DNA of 64,000 bases from Planctomycetota bacterium (GCA_016872775.1 VGZA01000020.1:31033-95032); one strand, 5' to 3'; numbered from the stretch's first letter, positions 1 through 8,766 are shown. Notes: generated from the sequence alone by a model not told the origin. Translations and numbers: made by a program.

Positions 1-2116
1 CAGCCAGGGCCGGCGCGTCGTTGATTCCGTCGCCCACCATGACCACGACCGGCGATTGCGGTTGGGCGACCGGAACAGCCGATCGCGGCAGGCGAAGTTC
101 ACGAATCCGGCGGATCTTGTCGTCGGGACGGAGCGAGGCCTCGATTGTCTCGATGCCCAGTTTTCCGCCGATCGAGGCGGCGGTCGAGGCATGGTCGCCG
201 GTCAGCATCACCGTGGCGATTCCCATCTGGTGCAAGGCCGCGATGACTTGGGGACCGGTTGGTTTGATCGTGTCCGCGACGACCATCCTCCCCGAGTAAG
301 CCCCCGACTCGGCGATCCAGACAATGGTAGCGCCCTGGGCACGGTAGGCATCGACGTCGTCGCTTTCATCCGGCAAGCCATGAACGCCGGCCTTGCGCAG
401 AAATTCACGATTGCCCGCCAGGATCTGGCGTCCGTCGATCCAACCCCGCACGCCTCCACCCTGGACGGCACCGACGTCGGTAGCCTCGCCAAGAACCGTG
501 CCGGAACGTTCGGCTTCCGCGAGGATCGCCCGCGCGATCGGATGCGCGCTGTGGCGTTCGAGCGCCGCGACACGACGCAGCAGTTCGGCTTCGCCGCCTC
601 CGACCGCGCGAACCTCGACGAGTCGCGGACGGCCCTCCGTCAGCGTCCCGGTCTTGTCAAACGCGACGATCGTCGTTCGCTCCAGGATCTCCAGAACCTC
701 CACCTCGCGGATCAGCACGCCGGCGCGGGCGCCTCGCCCCATGCCAACCATGATCGACATGGGAGTGGCCAGGCCCAGAGCGCAAGGGCAGGCGATGACC
801 AGCACCGAAATCGAACTGGTCAATGCCCGTACGAGGCCCTCCTGGCCGCCAAATCGCCACCAGGCCAGAAACGCGATCAGCGCGACGCCGACGACCGCGG
901 GCACAAACCAAAAGGAAACCCGATCGGCGTAGCGCTGAATCGGCGCGCGGCTGCGTTGTGCCTCGGCGACCAGTTGCACGATGCGAGCCAGTGTTCCCTG
1001 GTTTCCCAACCGAGTGGCTGCGACGAGCAGCGACCCGCTCAGATTCATCGTCCCACCGAACAACTCATCCCCCGGCTTTTTCTCCACCGGCATCGGCTCT
1101 CCCGTCAGCATCGACTCGTCGATCGTGGAAGATCCCTCGTTAATCACGCAGTCCACCGGGACACGATCACCGGGCAAGACACGCAGCTGGTCGCCCGGTA
1201 CCACCGACTCGATCGCGACTTGTTCGTCGCCAGCCGGCGTAACCCGCCGTACGACCGCCGGCTGCAGTTCCAGCAGTCCGCGGATCGCGTCGCCGGTCCG
1301 ATGGCGGGCGCGAATCTCCAGGACCTGGCCGACAAGAACCAGAATCGTGATCACCACCGCCGATTCCACGTACTGCATCGGTTCACCGTGGTGCAGCATC
1401 GACTCCGGGAACCAGTCCGGCCGCAGCAAAGCAATGGCGCTCTCCAGCATCGCGGCGCCGATCCCCAATCCGATCAAGGAGAACATGTTCAGGTTGCGGG
1501 TACGAACCGATTGCCAGGCCCGCAGGAAGAGGAACCCGCCCGGCCAGAATGCCACCAGCGCGGCCAGCACGAAATTCACCAGCTGCAGATACCGTGGCAG
1601 GCCATGGCCACGGATCATGCTCGACATCGCGGTTGCCAGTACCGGCAGGCCCAGGATCAAACTGCCGGCCAACCGGCGCTGCATAATGCGGAGTTCCTGC
1701 TGGTAGACGTCGGAAGCGGCACCTGGCAGCTCAGGTTCGAGTGCCATCCCGCAAATCGGACAATCGCCAGGAACGAGGCTGCGCGCGCTGGGGCACATTG
1801 AGCAGATGTAAACGATGCCCTCCTGCGTACCTGTTGTTCGTACGCTGGCAGGCAAGCCGGCGTGGCATGAACCGTGGTCGATTGTCGTCGTCGCCGCCGC
1901 CGCCTGGGTCGAGCCGCAACAGGTACCGGCGGGCGAAGACCCTCCTAGATCCAAAGGCACCATCGAGCCCGATCCCCGGGCCGGCTTCCCGCTTTCGCCG
2001 GCCAAAAACCGCTGCTGGCACCTGGGACAACAGAAATAGAACCGAACTCCATCGCGATCGGCAAAGATCGCACTCGATTCCTCGACGGTCATTCCGCATA
2101 TGGGGTCAGTCGCCAT
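1..2116 (-). CDS. CPC-type heavy-metal P1B ATPase with N-terminal YHS and HMBD domains (C-terminus beyond window)
   Basis: Inner-membrane cation pump, probably exporting Cu(I) or a related soft metal. My translation from the ATG at 2116 gives about 705 residues before the left edge. In order: a YHS-type metal domain (DPICGMTV at residues 4-11, FCCPRC near 28-33), a heavy-metal-binding domain near 101-127 ending CPICGMALEP, membrane helices from about 147, the actuator motif MLTGEP (335-340), the metal-site motif ACPCALG (441-447), the phosphorylation motif DKTGT (486-490), the HP dipeptide (524-525), and GDGINDAPALA at the very edge. The last helices are outside the window. The ATG at 2116 was chosen because it restores the full YHS start. 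HMBD-containing ATPases are usually copper or silver pumps; substrate choice is inference. The HMBD reads CSMCP where CPMHP is usual. Confidence 0.93.
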   Translation of the reverse strand, partial: MATDPICGMTVEESSAIFADRDGVRFYFCCPRCQQRFLAGESGKPARGSGSMVPLDLGGSSPAGTCCGSTQAAAATTTIDHGSCHAGLPASVRTTGTQEGIVYICSMCPSARSLVPGDCPICGMALEPELPGAASDVYQQELRIMQRRLAGSLILGLPVLATAMSSMIRGHGLPRYLQLVNFVLAALVAFWPGGFLFLRAWQSVRTRNLNMFSLIGLGIGAAMLESAIALLRPDWFPESMLHHGEPMQYVESAVVITILVLVGQVLEIRARHRTGDAIRGLLELQPAVVRRVTPAGDEQVAIESVVPGDQLRVLPGDRVPVDCVINEGSSTIDESMLTGEPMPVEKKPGDELFGGTMNLSGSLLVAATRLGNQGTLARIVQLVAEAQRSRAPIQRYADRVSFWFVPAVVGVALIAFLAWWRFGGQEGLVRALTSSISVLVIACPCALGLATPMSIMVGMGRGARAGVLIREVEVLEILERTTIVAFDKTGTLTEGRPRLVEVRAVGGGEAELLRRVAALERHSAHPIARAILAEAERSGTVLGEATDVGAVQGGGVRGWIDGRQILAGNREFLRKAGVHGLPDESDDVDAYRAQGATIVWIAESGAYSGRMVVADTIKPTGPQVIAALHQMGIATVMLTGDHASTAASIGGKLGIETIEASLRPDDKIRRIRELRLPRSAVPVAQPQSPVVVMVGDGINDAPALA

Positions 2117-2224
2117 GCCCCAATTGAACCGCAGACGTGACGGGACGTCCACTCGGTACCGTTTGACCGCGTCCCCGGCGTGGCAGCGCCGCGCGGATCG
2201 GTGGCAACGGCCGCCGATAGCCGC

Positions 2225-2230
2225 TAGAAT
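2225..2230 (+). promoter_or_regulatory. Candidate -10 element TAGAAT
   Basis: TAGAAT lies 37 nt upstream of the ATG at 2268, in the 151-nt gap between the divergent ATPase and secreted-protein genes. No convincing -35 is visible at 16-18 bp (TGGCAA is the best). It is listed because the same hexamer recurs in front of several other genes in this window. Confidence 0.35.
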
Positions 2231-2267
2231 ATCGGGCGCGTTCCAACCCGCGCATCGGAGTTCCAAG

Positions 2268-3110
2268 ATGTTCTCCACGAATCAGGAACCGCAATTTCTT
2301 ATCGCGCTCGCGACGTTGAGTTACCTGTTGACTGCCGCGCCCGACATTCGCGATGCCACCGCGCAGCAGGGATTACAATCGACGGTCAGGGCCGGTCGCG
2401 TCGTGGTGTCGGACGGCTTCTACGAGCGGTTTGGGATTCGCTGGGGGATTCACGGTCGCGGGTTCTTTTTTGATAACGGCGGGCCGGGTCCGGTGCCGGT
2501 GTTCGGCGGGTTTGATCCCAATACGCAAGGACAATTCGGATTTGCCGGACGGAACGGATACTTCAACCTGTTCGCAGCCAATGGCAACAGTCGATCGATC
2601 GTGTCCAACAGTGCGATTCTGACCTTGCCGAACGGCGGCTATGGCGAGGTCATGAGTTCCGAGTTGCGGCCATTTGTGACGGGAGTCGTTCCGGTGGTTG
2701 GCGACGGCAGCACGAGTCTGCTTGAGGAGCGACTACACCGGCTGCGCAGCGGCGAACGCGGTTCGATGGTTCGTCGTCGTGTCGAGGCGCCGGCCGATCC
2801 GGGATTTGGGGCCGAAGGTGAGTTGTCGCGAGACCGATCGGTGGAAGCATCACGATCATCGTCGAGCTCGGCGGGCAGTTCGGCTGTACGAGGTGACCTG
2901 AGTTTGGCGGAAATCCGGCGGCGGCAAGCCGCGGATGACGCGGCTCGCGATACGGCCGTTTTGGAGCTGCGCGATAAAGGCCGTCAGCATGAGGCGCGTG
3001 GTGAATTGGGAGCGGCACGCGTTTTTTACCAGCAGGCACTGAAGCGGGCGCAGAGCACGGTAGCCGAGGAACTCCGCGGCAAACTCGAAGAACTGGCGAC
3101 GAAACGCTGA
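2268..3110 (+). CDS. Secreted glycine/asparagine-rich planctomycete protein of unknown function
   Basis: A 280-residue protein whose role is not known. The N-terminus has a hydrophobic stretch (about residues 10-24) consistent with a signal peptide. Residues about 30-140 are rich in Gly, Phe and Asn (FGIRWGIHGRGFFFDNGG, GFAGRNGYFNLFAANGNS), a composition I associate with exported planctomycete proteins that contact the cell surface or each other. The C-terminal third is charged and helical (AEIRRRQAADDAARDTAV onward) and resembles a single TPR or coiled coil. I chose the ATG at 2268, preceded by GGAG at 9-nt spacing, because the longer in-frame start upstream would place a non-signal Arg-rich tail before the hydrophobic segment. 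It stands alone, divergent from the ATPase. Confidence 0.75.
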   Translation: MFSTNQEPQFLIALATLSYLLTAAPDIRDATAQQGLQSTVRAGRVVVSDGFYERFGIRWGIHGRGFFFDNGGPGPVPVFGGFDPNTQGQFGFAGRNGYFNLFAANGNSRSIVSNSAILTLPNGGYGEVMSSELRPFVTGVVPVVGDGSTSLLEERLHRLRSGERGSMVRRRVEAPADPGFGAEGELSRDRSVEASRSSSSSAGSSAVRGDLSLAEIRRRQAADDAARDTAVLELRDKGRQHEARGELGAARVFYQQALKRAQSTVAEELRGKLEELATKR

Positions 3111-3287
3111 TCGAATTGGACAGCGCCACTTTGCTGGCTCGGAGTACCTCGGCAGCGGCATAAACTGGGTCCAGCCCGGTCGAGTGTACCGGCCCCGCGC
3201 ACCAACCGACGTCGCCGAGACCGAAACGGTAACGACGACGAATCGTGGCGATCGAACCGGCGTTCGTGTGCTGTGCCCGTGGCAGCC

Positions 3288-3302
3288 CGCCGCAAAGCGG
3301 CG
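3288..3302 (-). terminator. Possible hairpin downstream of the zinc peptidase gene
   Basis: CGCCGC, a 3-nt loop and GCGGCG form a 6-bp stem just after the minus-strand stop codon at 3311-3313, in the convergent gap. There is no T-tract, so this is a weak call. The rest of the gap (3111-3287) shows no gene. Confidence 0.3.
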
Positions 3303-3310
3303 CTGTTCAT

Positions 3311-4012
3311 TTAATCGTCGCTGGAACTGCGCATCGACGCTCCGAAGAGCCTGTAGGCGTAATACAGCACCGCCAGAATCGACTGCAATGTAGCCGCGAC
3401 GTAGGTCAATGCGGCCGCGTTCAGCACGCGGTTGACCGGGCCCATATCCTGATGTGCCACGATACCCAATCCCACCAGTTCCGCCTTGGCCCTGGAACTG
3501 GCATTGAATTCGACCGGCAAATTGATGATCTGAAACGCAGCGACGCTGCCGAAAAGCAACAGTCCGATGATCGCCAGCATTTTCAGGTGGAACCCGATGC
3601 CGATCATCAGCAGGATCATGCCGATCCCACTGCCGAAGTTCGCGATGGGGACCGCCATGTTACGGATTCCCAGCGCCAGGTAGCCGTGCGCGTGCTGCAG
3701 GGCATGGCCGGCCTCATGGGCGGCGATTCCCACCGCGGTCAGTGAGTGGCTCTGATAAACTTCCGGGCTCAGCCTCAAGACGCGCGCGCGCGGGTCGTAA
3801 TGGTCGCTCATGTGACCTGGAACCTGTTCGATCTCCACGTCGTTCAACCCCGCGGAATCGAGAATCCGGCGTGCGGCTCCGAATCCGGTCGTCTTGGCGG
3901 GAATCTGTTGCCCGCGATGGTAGGCCGATGAAACCAGCCCCTGCGCGATCAGGCCCAGTATCACCGCTGGGGAGATCGCCAACAGGTAAAGGAAGTCGTA
4001 ATACATGAACAT
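3311..4012 (-). CDS. Membrane zinc metallopeptidase, YugP/DUF2361 family (Zn_peptidase_2)
   Basis: A 233-residue integral membrane peptidase matching the neutral zinc metallopeptidase family typified by B. subtilis YugP. The zinc motif HEAGHALQHAHGY is near residues 98-110, with the HExxH core contributing two metal ligands and the catalytic Glu. One membrane helix lies at the N-terminus (residues 5-25); the others follow the motif (GIGMILLMIGIGF, MLAIIGLLLFG, and a C-terminal helix). The segment EFNASSRAKAEL after the second pair of helices is also typical of the family. The ATG at 4012 has GGAGG 7 nt upstream, which decides it over the ATG two codons later. Physiological substrate is unknown. 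It is convergent with the gene ending at 3110. Confidence 0.9.
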   Translation of the reverse strand: MFMYYDFLYLLAISPAVILGLIAQGLVSSAYHRGQQIPAKTTGFGAARRILDSAGLNDVEIEQVPGHMSDHYDPRARVLRLSPEVYQSHSLTAVGIAAHEAGHALQHAHGYLALGIRNMAVPIANFGSGIGMILLMIGIGFHLKMLAIIGLLLFGSVAAFQIINLPVEFNASSRAKAELVGLGIVAHQDMGPVNRVLNAAALTYVAATLQSILAVLYYAYRLFGASMRSSSDD

Positions 4013-4391
4013 GGAATTTCCTCCCGAACTATTTTCCGCCCTCGTTCAAATCCCTCGGTCAAGCCCGTCTTTCGTTGAGTTATTCGCCGCGTCGACCCCA
4101 GTCTGAAACGCGGACGGGTTTTTCTCCCCTGGGAGCCGATCGCCCGATCAATTGTTGGTCGTTATCGCCTTGACGACAAGTTCGCAGCCAGCTCGATTTC
4201 GGCCGGACTTTGTCGGCCGGCCTATTTTACGGGCCGAACGGTCTGAACTAATATGGGGTACGGAAGATAATGTTCTGTTCGGACCGCGCCGGACTTGATA
4301 ATCGCACCGATTGTCGCGGTCATAACCCTTGACAGCTCTGGTAATCATGATACGCAATTTGATCGATTTTCCCGCTTCGGTTCGAGTCGGA
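4013..4391. other. Intergenic region between divergent genes
   Basis: No gene is supported here. It contains a GC-rich inverted segment around 4200-4240 (GGCCG and CGGCC repeats). A perfect -35-like TTGACA at 4329-4334 has no good -10 at standard spacing. The reading frame of the downstream lipoprotein gene is open through the last 60 bases (alternative starts TTG 4329 and ATG 4347). Confidence 0.5.
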
Positions 4392-5570
4392 ATGCAACGA
4401 AACTCGCTGGGCGTATCGCGGCCCGCGATGCGGAACGGCGCCCTGGCGATGGTGCTGGGCCTGGCGTTTGTCGCCGGTTGTGGTGTCGACAAGAGTAAAC
4501 TCGCCGCGCTGCTCCCGGTGGACGAACTTCCCGCGGATCTGGCTCTGCGGGACATGATCGATGCCACCACGGACAGTGCTTACCTGAATCGAAGGCTCAA
4601 CCTTCGCGATCACGCTGCCTGGCAGATCGTCCATGGAATTCTGGCTTACGAACACGATTTTATTGTTTCCGATGAACAGGGACGGCTGGTCCCGGCACTC
4701 CAGCACCTGCTCGACGGTGGGGAGATGCAAGGTTGGGTATTGCGGCCTGGTGTCGAATTGAGCGAGAGCGGGCGTCGCGGTATCGTCGCGGTGCTCGACG
4801 CCGGAAGCACCATTGGGCAAGGACACGCCGACCAGTGGCTTGGATATCTGGCCGATTGCAATCTGCCGATCGATCAGGTGATCAAAGTCGCCGGACGGGA
4901 TTACACCCTGGCGGATATGTTGCGGCAAGCGGAATGGGACGTGCCAGCGAACGAGACGCGTGAGTACAGTTGGACATTGATGGCATTAACCACCTACTTT
5001 CCGACCAGCCACGAGTGGACCGCGAGCGACGGGAAACGATGGTCCGTGCCTCAATTGCTGGAGACGGAGGTCGGCCACGATCTGTCGGGCAGTGCCTGCG
5101 GAGGCACGCATCGCATGGGCGGAATCGTCATGGCATTGAACCGTCACAAGCAGCAGGGCGGTGCGCTGGAGGGAGCCTGGGCCGCGGCGGACGAGAAAGT
5201 GCGGGAGTGCCGGTTGCTTGCCCGCGAGTACCAGAACGCCGACGGTTCGTTATCGACCCGTTTCTTTTCCGGTCCGGGGAGCTCACTCGAAATCAAAACC
5301 AGCCTGCATGCGACGGGACATACTTTCGAGTTTCTGGTGATGGCGTCTAACGATCAGCAGGTCCGGGAAGATTGGCTGCGCCGCGCCGCGGTGAATCTGT
5401 GCGAGTTACTCGAAGCGACTTCCGATGTCGATCTCGAATGCGGAGCGCTCTATCACGCCATTCGCGGTTTGACGCTATACCGTGAACGGCTTTTCGGCAG
5501 TCGACCATTTCCGCGCGAAAAAATACTGCCTCGTAGCGCGAAACTTGGTAGCACGAAACTTGTTTCGTGA
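4392..5570 (+). CDS. Predicted lipoprotein of unknown function
   Basis: About 392 residues, with a lipobox LAFVAGC ending at the Cys about 30 residues from this start, so probably membrane-anchored on the outside of the cytoplasmic membrane. The body is alpha-helical and soluble, with no motif I can assign. It contains GHDLSGSACGGTHRMGG near the middle and an HAT-type segment (SLHATGHTFEF) after it. Related planctomycete proteins carry unreliable names, so I give no function. Start is uncertain: ATG 4347 gives a long leader before the hydrophobic core, ATG 4392 a plausible n-region, ATG 4428 the shortest signal. The last 13 codons and the stop lie inside a REP element (RSAKLGSTKLVS), so the natural C-terminus has been shaped by repeat insertion. 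Confidence 0.7.
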   Translation: MQRNSLGVSRPAMRNGALAMVLGLAFVAGCGVDKSKLAALLPVDELPADLALRDMIDATTDSAYLNRRLNLRDHAAWQIVHGILAYEHDFIVSDEQGRLVPALQHLLDGGEMQGWVLRPGVELSESGRRGIVAVLDAGSTIGQGHADQWLGYLADCNLPIDQVIKVAGRDYTLADMLRQAEWDVPANETREYSWTLMALTTYFPTSHEWTASDGKRWSVPQLLETEVGHDLSGSACGGTHRMGGIVMALNRHKQQGGALEGAWAAADEKVRECRLLAREYQNADGSLSTRFFSGPGSSLEIKTSLHATGHTFEFLVMASNDQQVREDWLRRAAVNLCELLEATSDVDLECGALYHAIRGLTLYRERLFGSRPFPREKILPRSAKLGSTKLVS

Positions 5571-5656
5571 TTCGCAGCGCCAAACGTGTTTCGCAACTCG
5601 AAGCGCGAAACTTATTTCGGCGTGGCTGCTCGATCTCGAAACAAGTTTCGTGCTAC
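5533..5656. repeat. REP-like cluster with GTAG heads, inverted pair (BIME/REPIN-like)
   Basis: Two well-conserved 22-bp units face each other: 5548-5569 on plus and 5635-5656 on minus. Each starts with GTAG, then CACGAAACTTGTTTCG and a short tail, so each is an imperfect palindrome. A truncated plus copy (5533-5547) precedes the first. Between the pair are degraded copies (around 5576-5593 and 5603-5622). The TGA stop of the plus gene (5568-5570) and the TAG stop of the minus gene (5653-5655) both fall in these units. The architecture matches known REP doublets: a GTAG head and inverted pairs between convergent genes. A second cluster of the same family lies at 17246-17490. Confidence 0.85.
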
Positions 5657-6633
5657 GCGCGACCGCCGACGACGGGAGTGCGCAGGGTGCCGATCGGCGC
5701 GAGTGTCGCTTCGAGCAGGTCGCCTGGTTGGAGATAGGTGCCGGTGGAGTTTCCCACGCCGGCGGGCGTGCCCGTGGAGATAATATCGCCCGGCTCCAAT
5801 GTCACAAAACTGGAAATGAACTCAATGACCGCGGCCACGGAAAAAATCTGTTGAGCCGTGGTCGCATCCTGCATCGTTCGTCCGTTCCGTTGCAACCGCA
5901 TCGTGACGGACTGGGGATCGGGCAGGTCATCCGCGGACAGAATGGCGGGGCCGCATGGGCAGAATCCGTCGTGCCATTTGCCGTGCAGCCAGTCAAAAAA
6001 ACTGTCGCGCTCGCGTTTCTTTCTTCCCGGATTGGGCCGGAACTTTCGATCGGAGATGTCGTTCACGATCGTGTAACCGGCGACTGACTTCAGCGCATCC
6101 GATTCCCGTACTCCTTTACACTTTTCGCCGATCACCACCGCCAACTCCAGTTCCCAGTCGATTGCGTGAGGCGAAACGGCGGGGATTGTCAGGGGCGCAT
6201 CGGGATCGACGAGTGTGGTGGAGGGCGGCTTCATAAACACATAGGGAAAAGTTTCGGCGCGTTCCGTCGCCGTGCCGCCGCCTTCCTTGATGTGTTCATT
6301 GTAGTTTCCGGCAAGCAGCAACAGTTTGTTCGGTCGTGGGATCGGTACAAGAAGCTGCACCGAGCTGGTAAGGAGCGCCAGCTTTTCGACGATGGTCGCG
6401 TCGGCGGCCATGCGTTGGTGCAGGGTACGGGCCAGTTGGGCGAAGCGGCCTTGCGGCGGCAGGAAGTCCAGCACCGAGACCGGTTCGCCGGTTCGCCGGG
6501 ATTCCTGCCAGAGATTTTGCTCCGTCGCGTCGGCGAGTTTCCCCAGGGCTCGATCGAAAGGCACCAGCCGGTCGTCGAAATAGAATCCGACTGCCGCCGT
6601 TGCGGCGGGGGTTGCAAAGCGACAGATTCTCAT
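5653..6633 (-). CDS. Fumarylacetoacetate hydrolase (FAH) family enzyme
   Basis: A 326-residue cytosolic enzyme of the FAH superfamily, which hydrolyses C-C bonds or decarboxylates/isomerises beta-dicarbonyl acids at a divalent metal site. The FAH catalytic domain spans about residues 100-322. Metal-binding acidic residues are in DWELELAVVIG (about 158-168) with the later Asp in VNDISDR (about 191-197), and the signature DIISTGTPAGVG is near 284-295. The N-terminal about 95 residues form the family's variable lid. The exact substrate cannot be read from sequence. The gene is last of a minus-strand trio after the propeller protein (63-nt gap) and the peroxidase. Its final TAG stop is formed by the GTAG head of a REP unit. 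Confidence 0.88.
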   Translation of the reverse strand: MRICRFATPAATAAVGFYFDDRLVPFDRALGKLADATEQNLWQESRRTGEPVSVLDFLPPQGRFAQLARTLHQRMAADATIVEKLALLTSSVQLLVPIPRPNKLLLLAGNYNEHIKEGGGTATERAETFPYVFMKPPSTTLVDPDAPLTIPAVSPHAIDWELELAVVIGEKCKGVRESDALKSVAGYTIVNDISDRKFRPNPGRKKRERDSFFDWLHGKWHDGFCPCGPAILSADDLPDPQSVTMRLQRNGRTMQDATTAQQIFSVAAVIEFISSFVTLEPGDIISTGTPAGVGNSTGTYLQPGDLLEATLAPIGTLRTPVVGGRA

Positions 6634-6696
6634 TGGGGATTTCTCATCGGCGATCGCTCCGTGGCCACCGCGACGGCTTCCACCGCGGCAAACCGA

Positions 6697-7707
6697 TCAC
6701 AGCCCGCTGGAAATTTTCAGCAGTTGTCCCGACTTTGCGCCTTCGCCGTCCTTCTTCGGACCGATGACCGTAATGAACAGTTCACCCGCCTTGTTAAACG
6801 CCATCGCCGTCGGTTTGTCGAGCCCGGCGACCTTTACCGGCTTGATCGCTTGCTGGCCATCTTTTGTTTCGCGTTCCAGCCGGAACAGACCTCCGTCTTC
6901 GGTCTTCATCCAGGCGAAATCGATCGCATAAAGTTGTTCGTTCTTGGGGTGATAAGCCAGACTGGCGATGTCATACAGGCCGGTCTTGAGGTTCAACAGC
7001 AACTTGCCGGAATTCGGATTGTAAAAACTCAGCAGGCTGTCCCCAGGCACGTTGATTTCCCCCATTTGTCCGACGACCAGTTCCCCTTTCGTGCCCAGGG
7101 TGATGGCGACCGGCGCATCGACTTCCACTGCTTCTTTGGTGGCGATGAACCGCTTCAGTTCGCCGATCTTCTGGCCATTGATGTCGCACTTCGCGATCCA
7201 GCCTTTGGTATCGTCGCCGTTGCAGGTGACGAAAATACCGGCCTTTGTCGCGACCAGTCCGTACAGGTTGCCTTCACCTTTGACTTGATCATTGGCTGCC
7301 AGCGGGCCGGCCTTCGCTTTGCTGTCCTCGTACTTCAGCGCCGGCTTCCCCGCGGCCGGGACAGCGTAAACGCGCAGGCACTCTTCACCGTCCTTGAAAC
7401 CGCCATCGCCGACGACGAGCGTGTCTTTGTCGAGGAATACGAGCCCGAGCGGTCCGATGTTGTACATCGGTCCTTTGCCATAGACGTCCAATGGATAACC
7501 GGTGATGACGTCCTCGATCTTTCCGTCAACGATCCGCACGACGCGTCCCGCGCCGCTGTCGGCCACGAATAGATGACCCGTTTCGGGCTGCACCGCCACG
7601 CCGCAGGGGTTATCCAATCCCGAAACAACGACCTCAACCTTGGGTTGGGCGGCGACGGTAGCCGCCATCAACAGCGAAACGGCAAGTCCGGCAAGCACGC
7701 GACTCAT
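6697..7707 (-). CDS. Secreted NHL-like beta-propeller protein
   Basis: A 336-residue exported protein. A signal peptide is clear (LAGLAVSLLMAATVAAQ, residues 5-21). The mature part has repeated blades of NHL/SMP-30-like character: GLDNPCGVAVQPETGHLFVA, IGPLGLVFLDKDTLVVGD and GLDKPTAMAFNKAGELFI each end in a beta-rich hydrophobic pair. Such folds usually bind or scaffold rather than catalyse, and no catalytic motif is visible. It lies 27 nt downstream of the peroxidase gene and 63 nt upstream of the FAH gene on the same strand, so the three are likely co-transcribed. Its role may be linked to the periplasmic peroxidase, but this is inference. Confidence 0.8.
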   Translation of the reverse strand: MSRVLAGLAVSLLMAATVAAQPKVEVVVSGLDNPCGVAVQPETGHLFVADSGAGRVVRIVDGKIEDVITGYPLDVYGKGPMYNIGPLGLVFLDKDTLVVGDGGFKDGEECLRVYAVPAAGKPALKYEDSKAKAGPLAANDQVKGEGNLYGLVATKAGIFVTCNGDDTKGWIAKCDINGQKIGELKRFIATKEAVEVDAPVAITLGTKGELVVGQMGEINVPGDSLLSFYNPNSGKLLLNLKTGLYDIASLAYHPKNEQLYAIDFAWMKTEDGGLFRLERETKDGQQAIKPVKVAGLDKPTAMAFNKAGELFITVIGPKKDGEGAKSGQLLKISSGL

Positions 7708-7734
7708 GACACGACTCCTGAAAAATTTGGATTT

Positions 7735-8766
7735 TTACTTGGGCAATTCGGGGCGGGCAATGGCCGGGTAGCTTTGGCTGCTGAGACCTTCCTTGAGGAA
7801 CGTCACCAGATCGGCTTTCTGCTGCGCGGTCAGTTTCAAAGGAAAGATCTCTTCATCCAGCGTGGGATTGGGAAATCCTCCCTTGTCGTAGTAATCGACG
7901 ACCTCTTCCAGAGTCTGAAAGCGGCCGTCATGCATGTAAGGTGCGGTGCGGGAGATCTCGCGCAGCGTCGGGGTTTTGAACGCACCGCGGTCGCCCGGCA
8001 TCTTCGTCTGGGAAAATCGGCCCAAATCTGGATCGGATCTTTCCATGCCGATTCCGATATTATGGAATGCGCCATCGGTAAAACTGGGGCCGGAATGGCA
8101 TGCGCTGCATTGGGCGGTGTTAAAGAACACTTTCATGCCGCGTTCGGCCGACGCGCTGAGCGCTCCCGTCTTGCCTAGCTTTTGCCGATCATAGGGGGCG
8201 TCCCCGGAAATCACAGTACGTTCGAATGCCGCGATCGCTTTGGCAATTCCATCCGCAGTGGCGTCGCTGCCGAAGACCTCCTGGAACTGCCGGCGATAGC
8301 CGTCGATCTTGTTTAACTTCGCGATCAGGTCTTCCAGCTTCATATCCATTTCGATCGGGTTCTGGATCGGGCCGAGGGCCTGGCCCTCCAGTTTCCATGC
8401 GCGTCCGTCCCAGAATTGAAAGTCAACATATCCGGCATTGATAATCGTCGGCGCGCTGCGGCCACCCTTCTGACCGCGAATTCCGGTAGCTACCGACTCG
8501 TTGTTGCTCCATCCCTTCTGGGGATCGTGGCACGACGCGCAACTGACCGAATCATCGCTTGACAGCCGCGGATCAAAATAAAGTTGACGCCCGAGCGAAA
8601 TCTTGGCATCGGTAGACGGATTGTCCGCGGGAATCGGAAGAGGAGGCAGACCTGCCAAGGGCGGCTGCTTTTCATTGCCGAGCAATCCAGGTGCGATCCA
8701 GGCCGCGGCAACCGTCAGTCCGCTGAAGATTCCGACGATGGAGAGGATTCCGAAATGTCGCATCAT
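7735..8766 (-). CDS. Di-haem cytochrome c peroxidase (CcpA/MauG family)
   Basis: A 343-residue periplasmic di-haem c-type enzyme. After an N-terminal membrane/signal segment (residues 4-25), the first haem site is CASCH (76-80) and the second CSACH (220-224), the spacing expected for this family. The C-terminal haem domain has the usual GAFKTPTLREISRTAPYMHDG segment in two parts, in which the Met serves as a distal ligand region. Family members reduce H2O2 with electrons from small cytochromes or, in the MauG branch, oxidise protein residues. I cannot tell these apart. First gene of the minus-strand trio with the propeller and FAH genes. The start ATG at 8766 is followed by a second ATG; no strong ribosome site is seen. 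Confidence 0.93.
   Translation of the reverse strand: MMRHFGILSIVGIFSGLTVAAAWIAPGLLGNEKQPPLAGLPPLPIPADNPSTDAKISLGRQLYFDPRLSSDDSVSCASCHDPQKGWSNNESVATGIRGQKGGRSAPTIINAGYVDFQFWDGRAWKLEGQALGPIQNPIEMDMKLEDLIAKLNKIDGYRRQFQEVFGSDATADGIAKAIAAFERTVISGDAPYDRQKLGKTGALSASAERGMKVFFNTAQCSACHSGPSFTDGAFHNIGIGMERSDPDLGRFSQTKMPGDRGAFKTPTLREISRTAPYMHDGRFQTLEEVVDYYDKGGFPNPTLDEEIFPLKLTAQQKADLVTFLKEGLSSQSYPAIARPELPK

Noticed and set aside
56..1801. Long plus-strand open frame of 581 codons
   Set aside because: It lies opposite the P-type ATPase; its translation is rich in Arg, His, Asp and Gln without motifs, while the minus strand shows complete ATPase motifs.
4329..4358. TTGACA as a -35 for the lipoprotein gene
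   Set aside because: No acceptable -10 at 15-18 bp; hexamer alone is not enough.
6166..7572. Plus-strand open frame of 468 codons
   Set aside because: Antisense across the propeller and FAH genes, which have clear domains on the minus strand.
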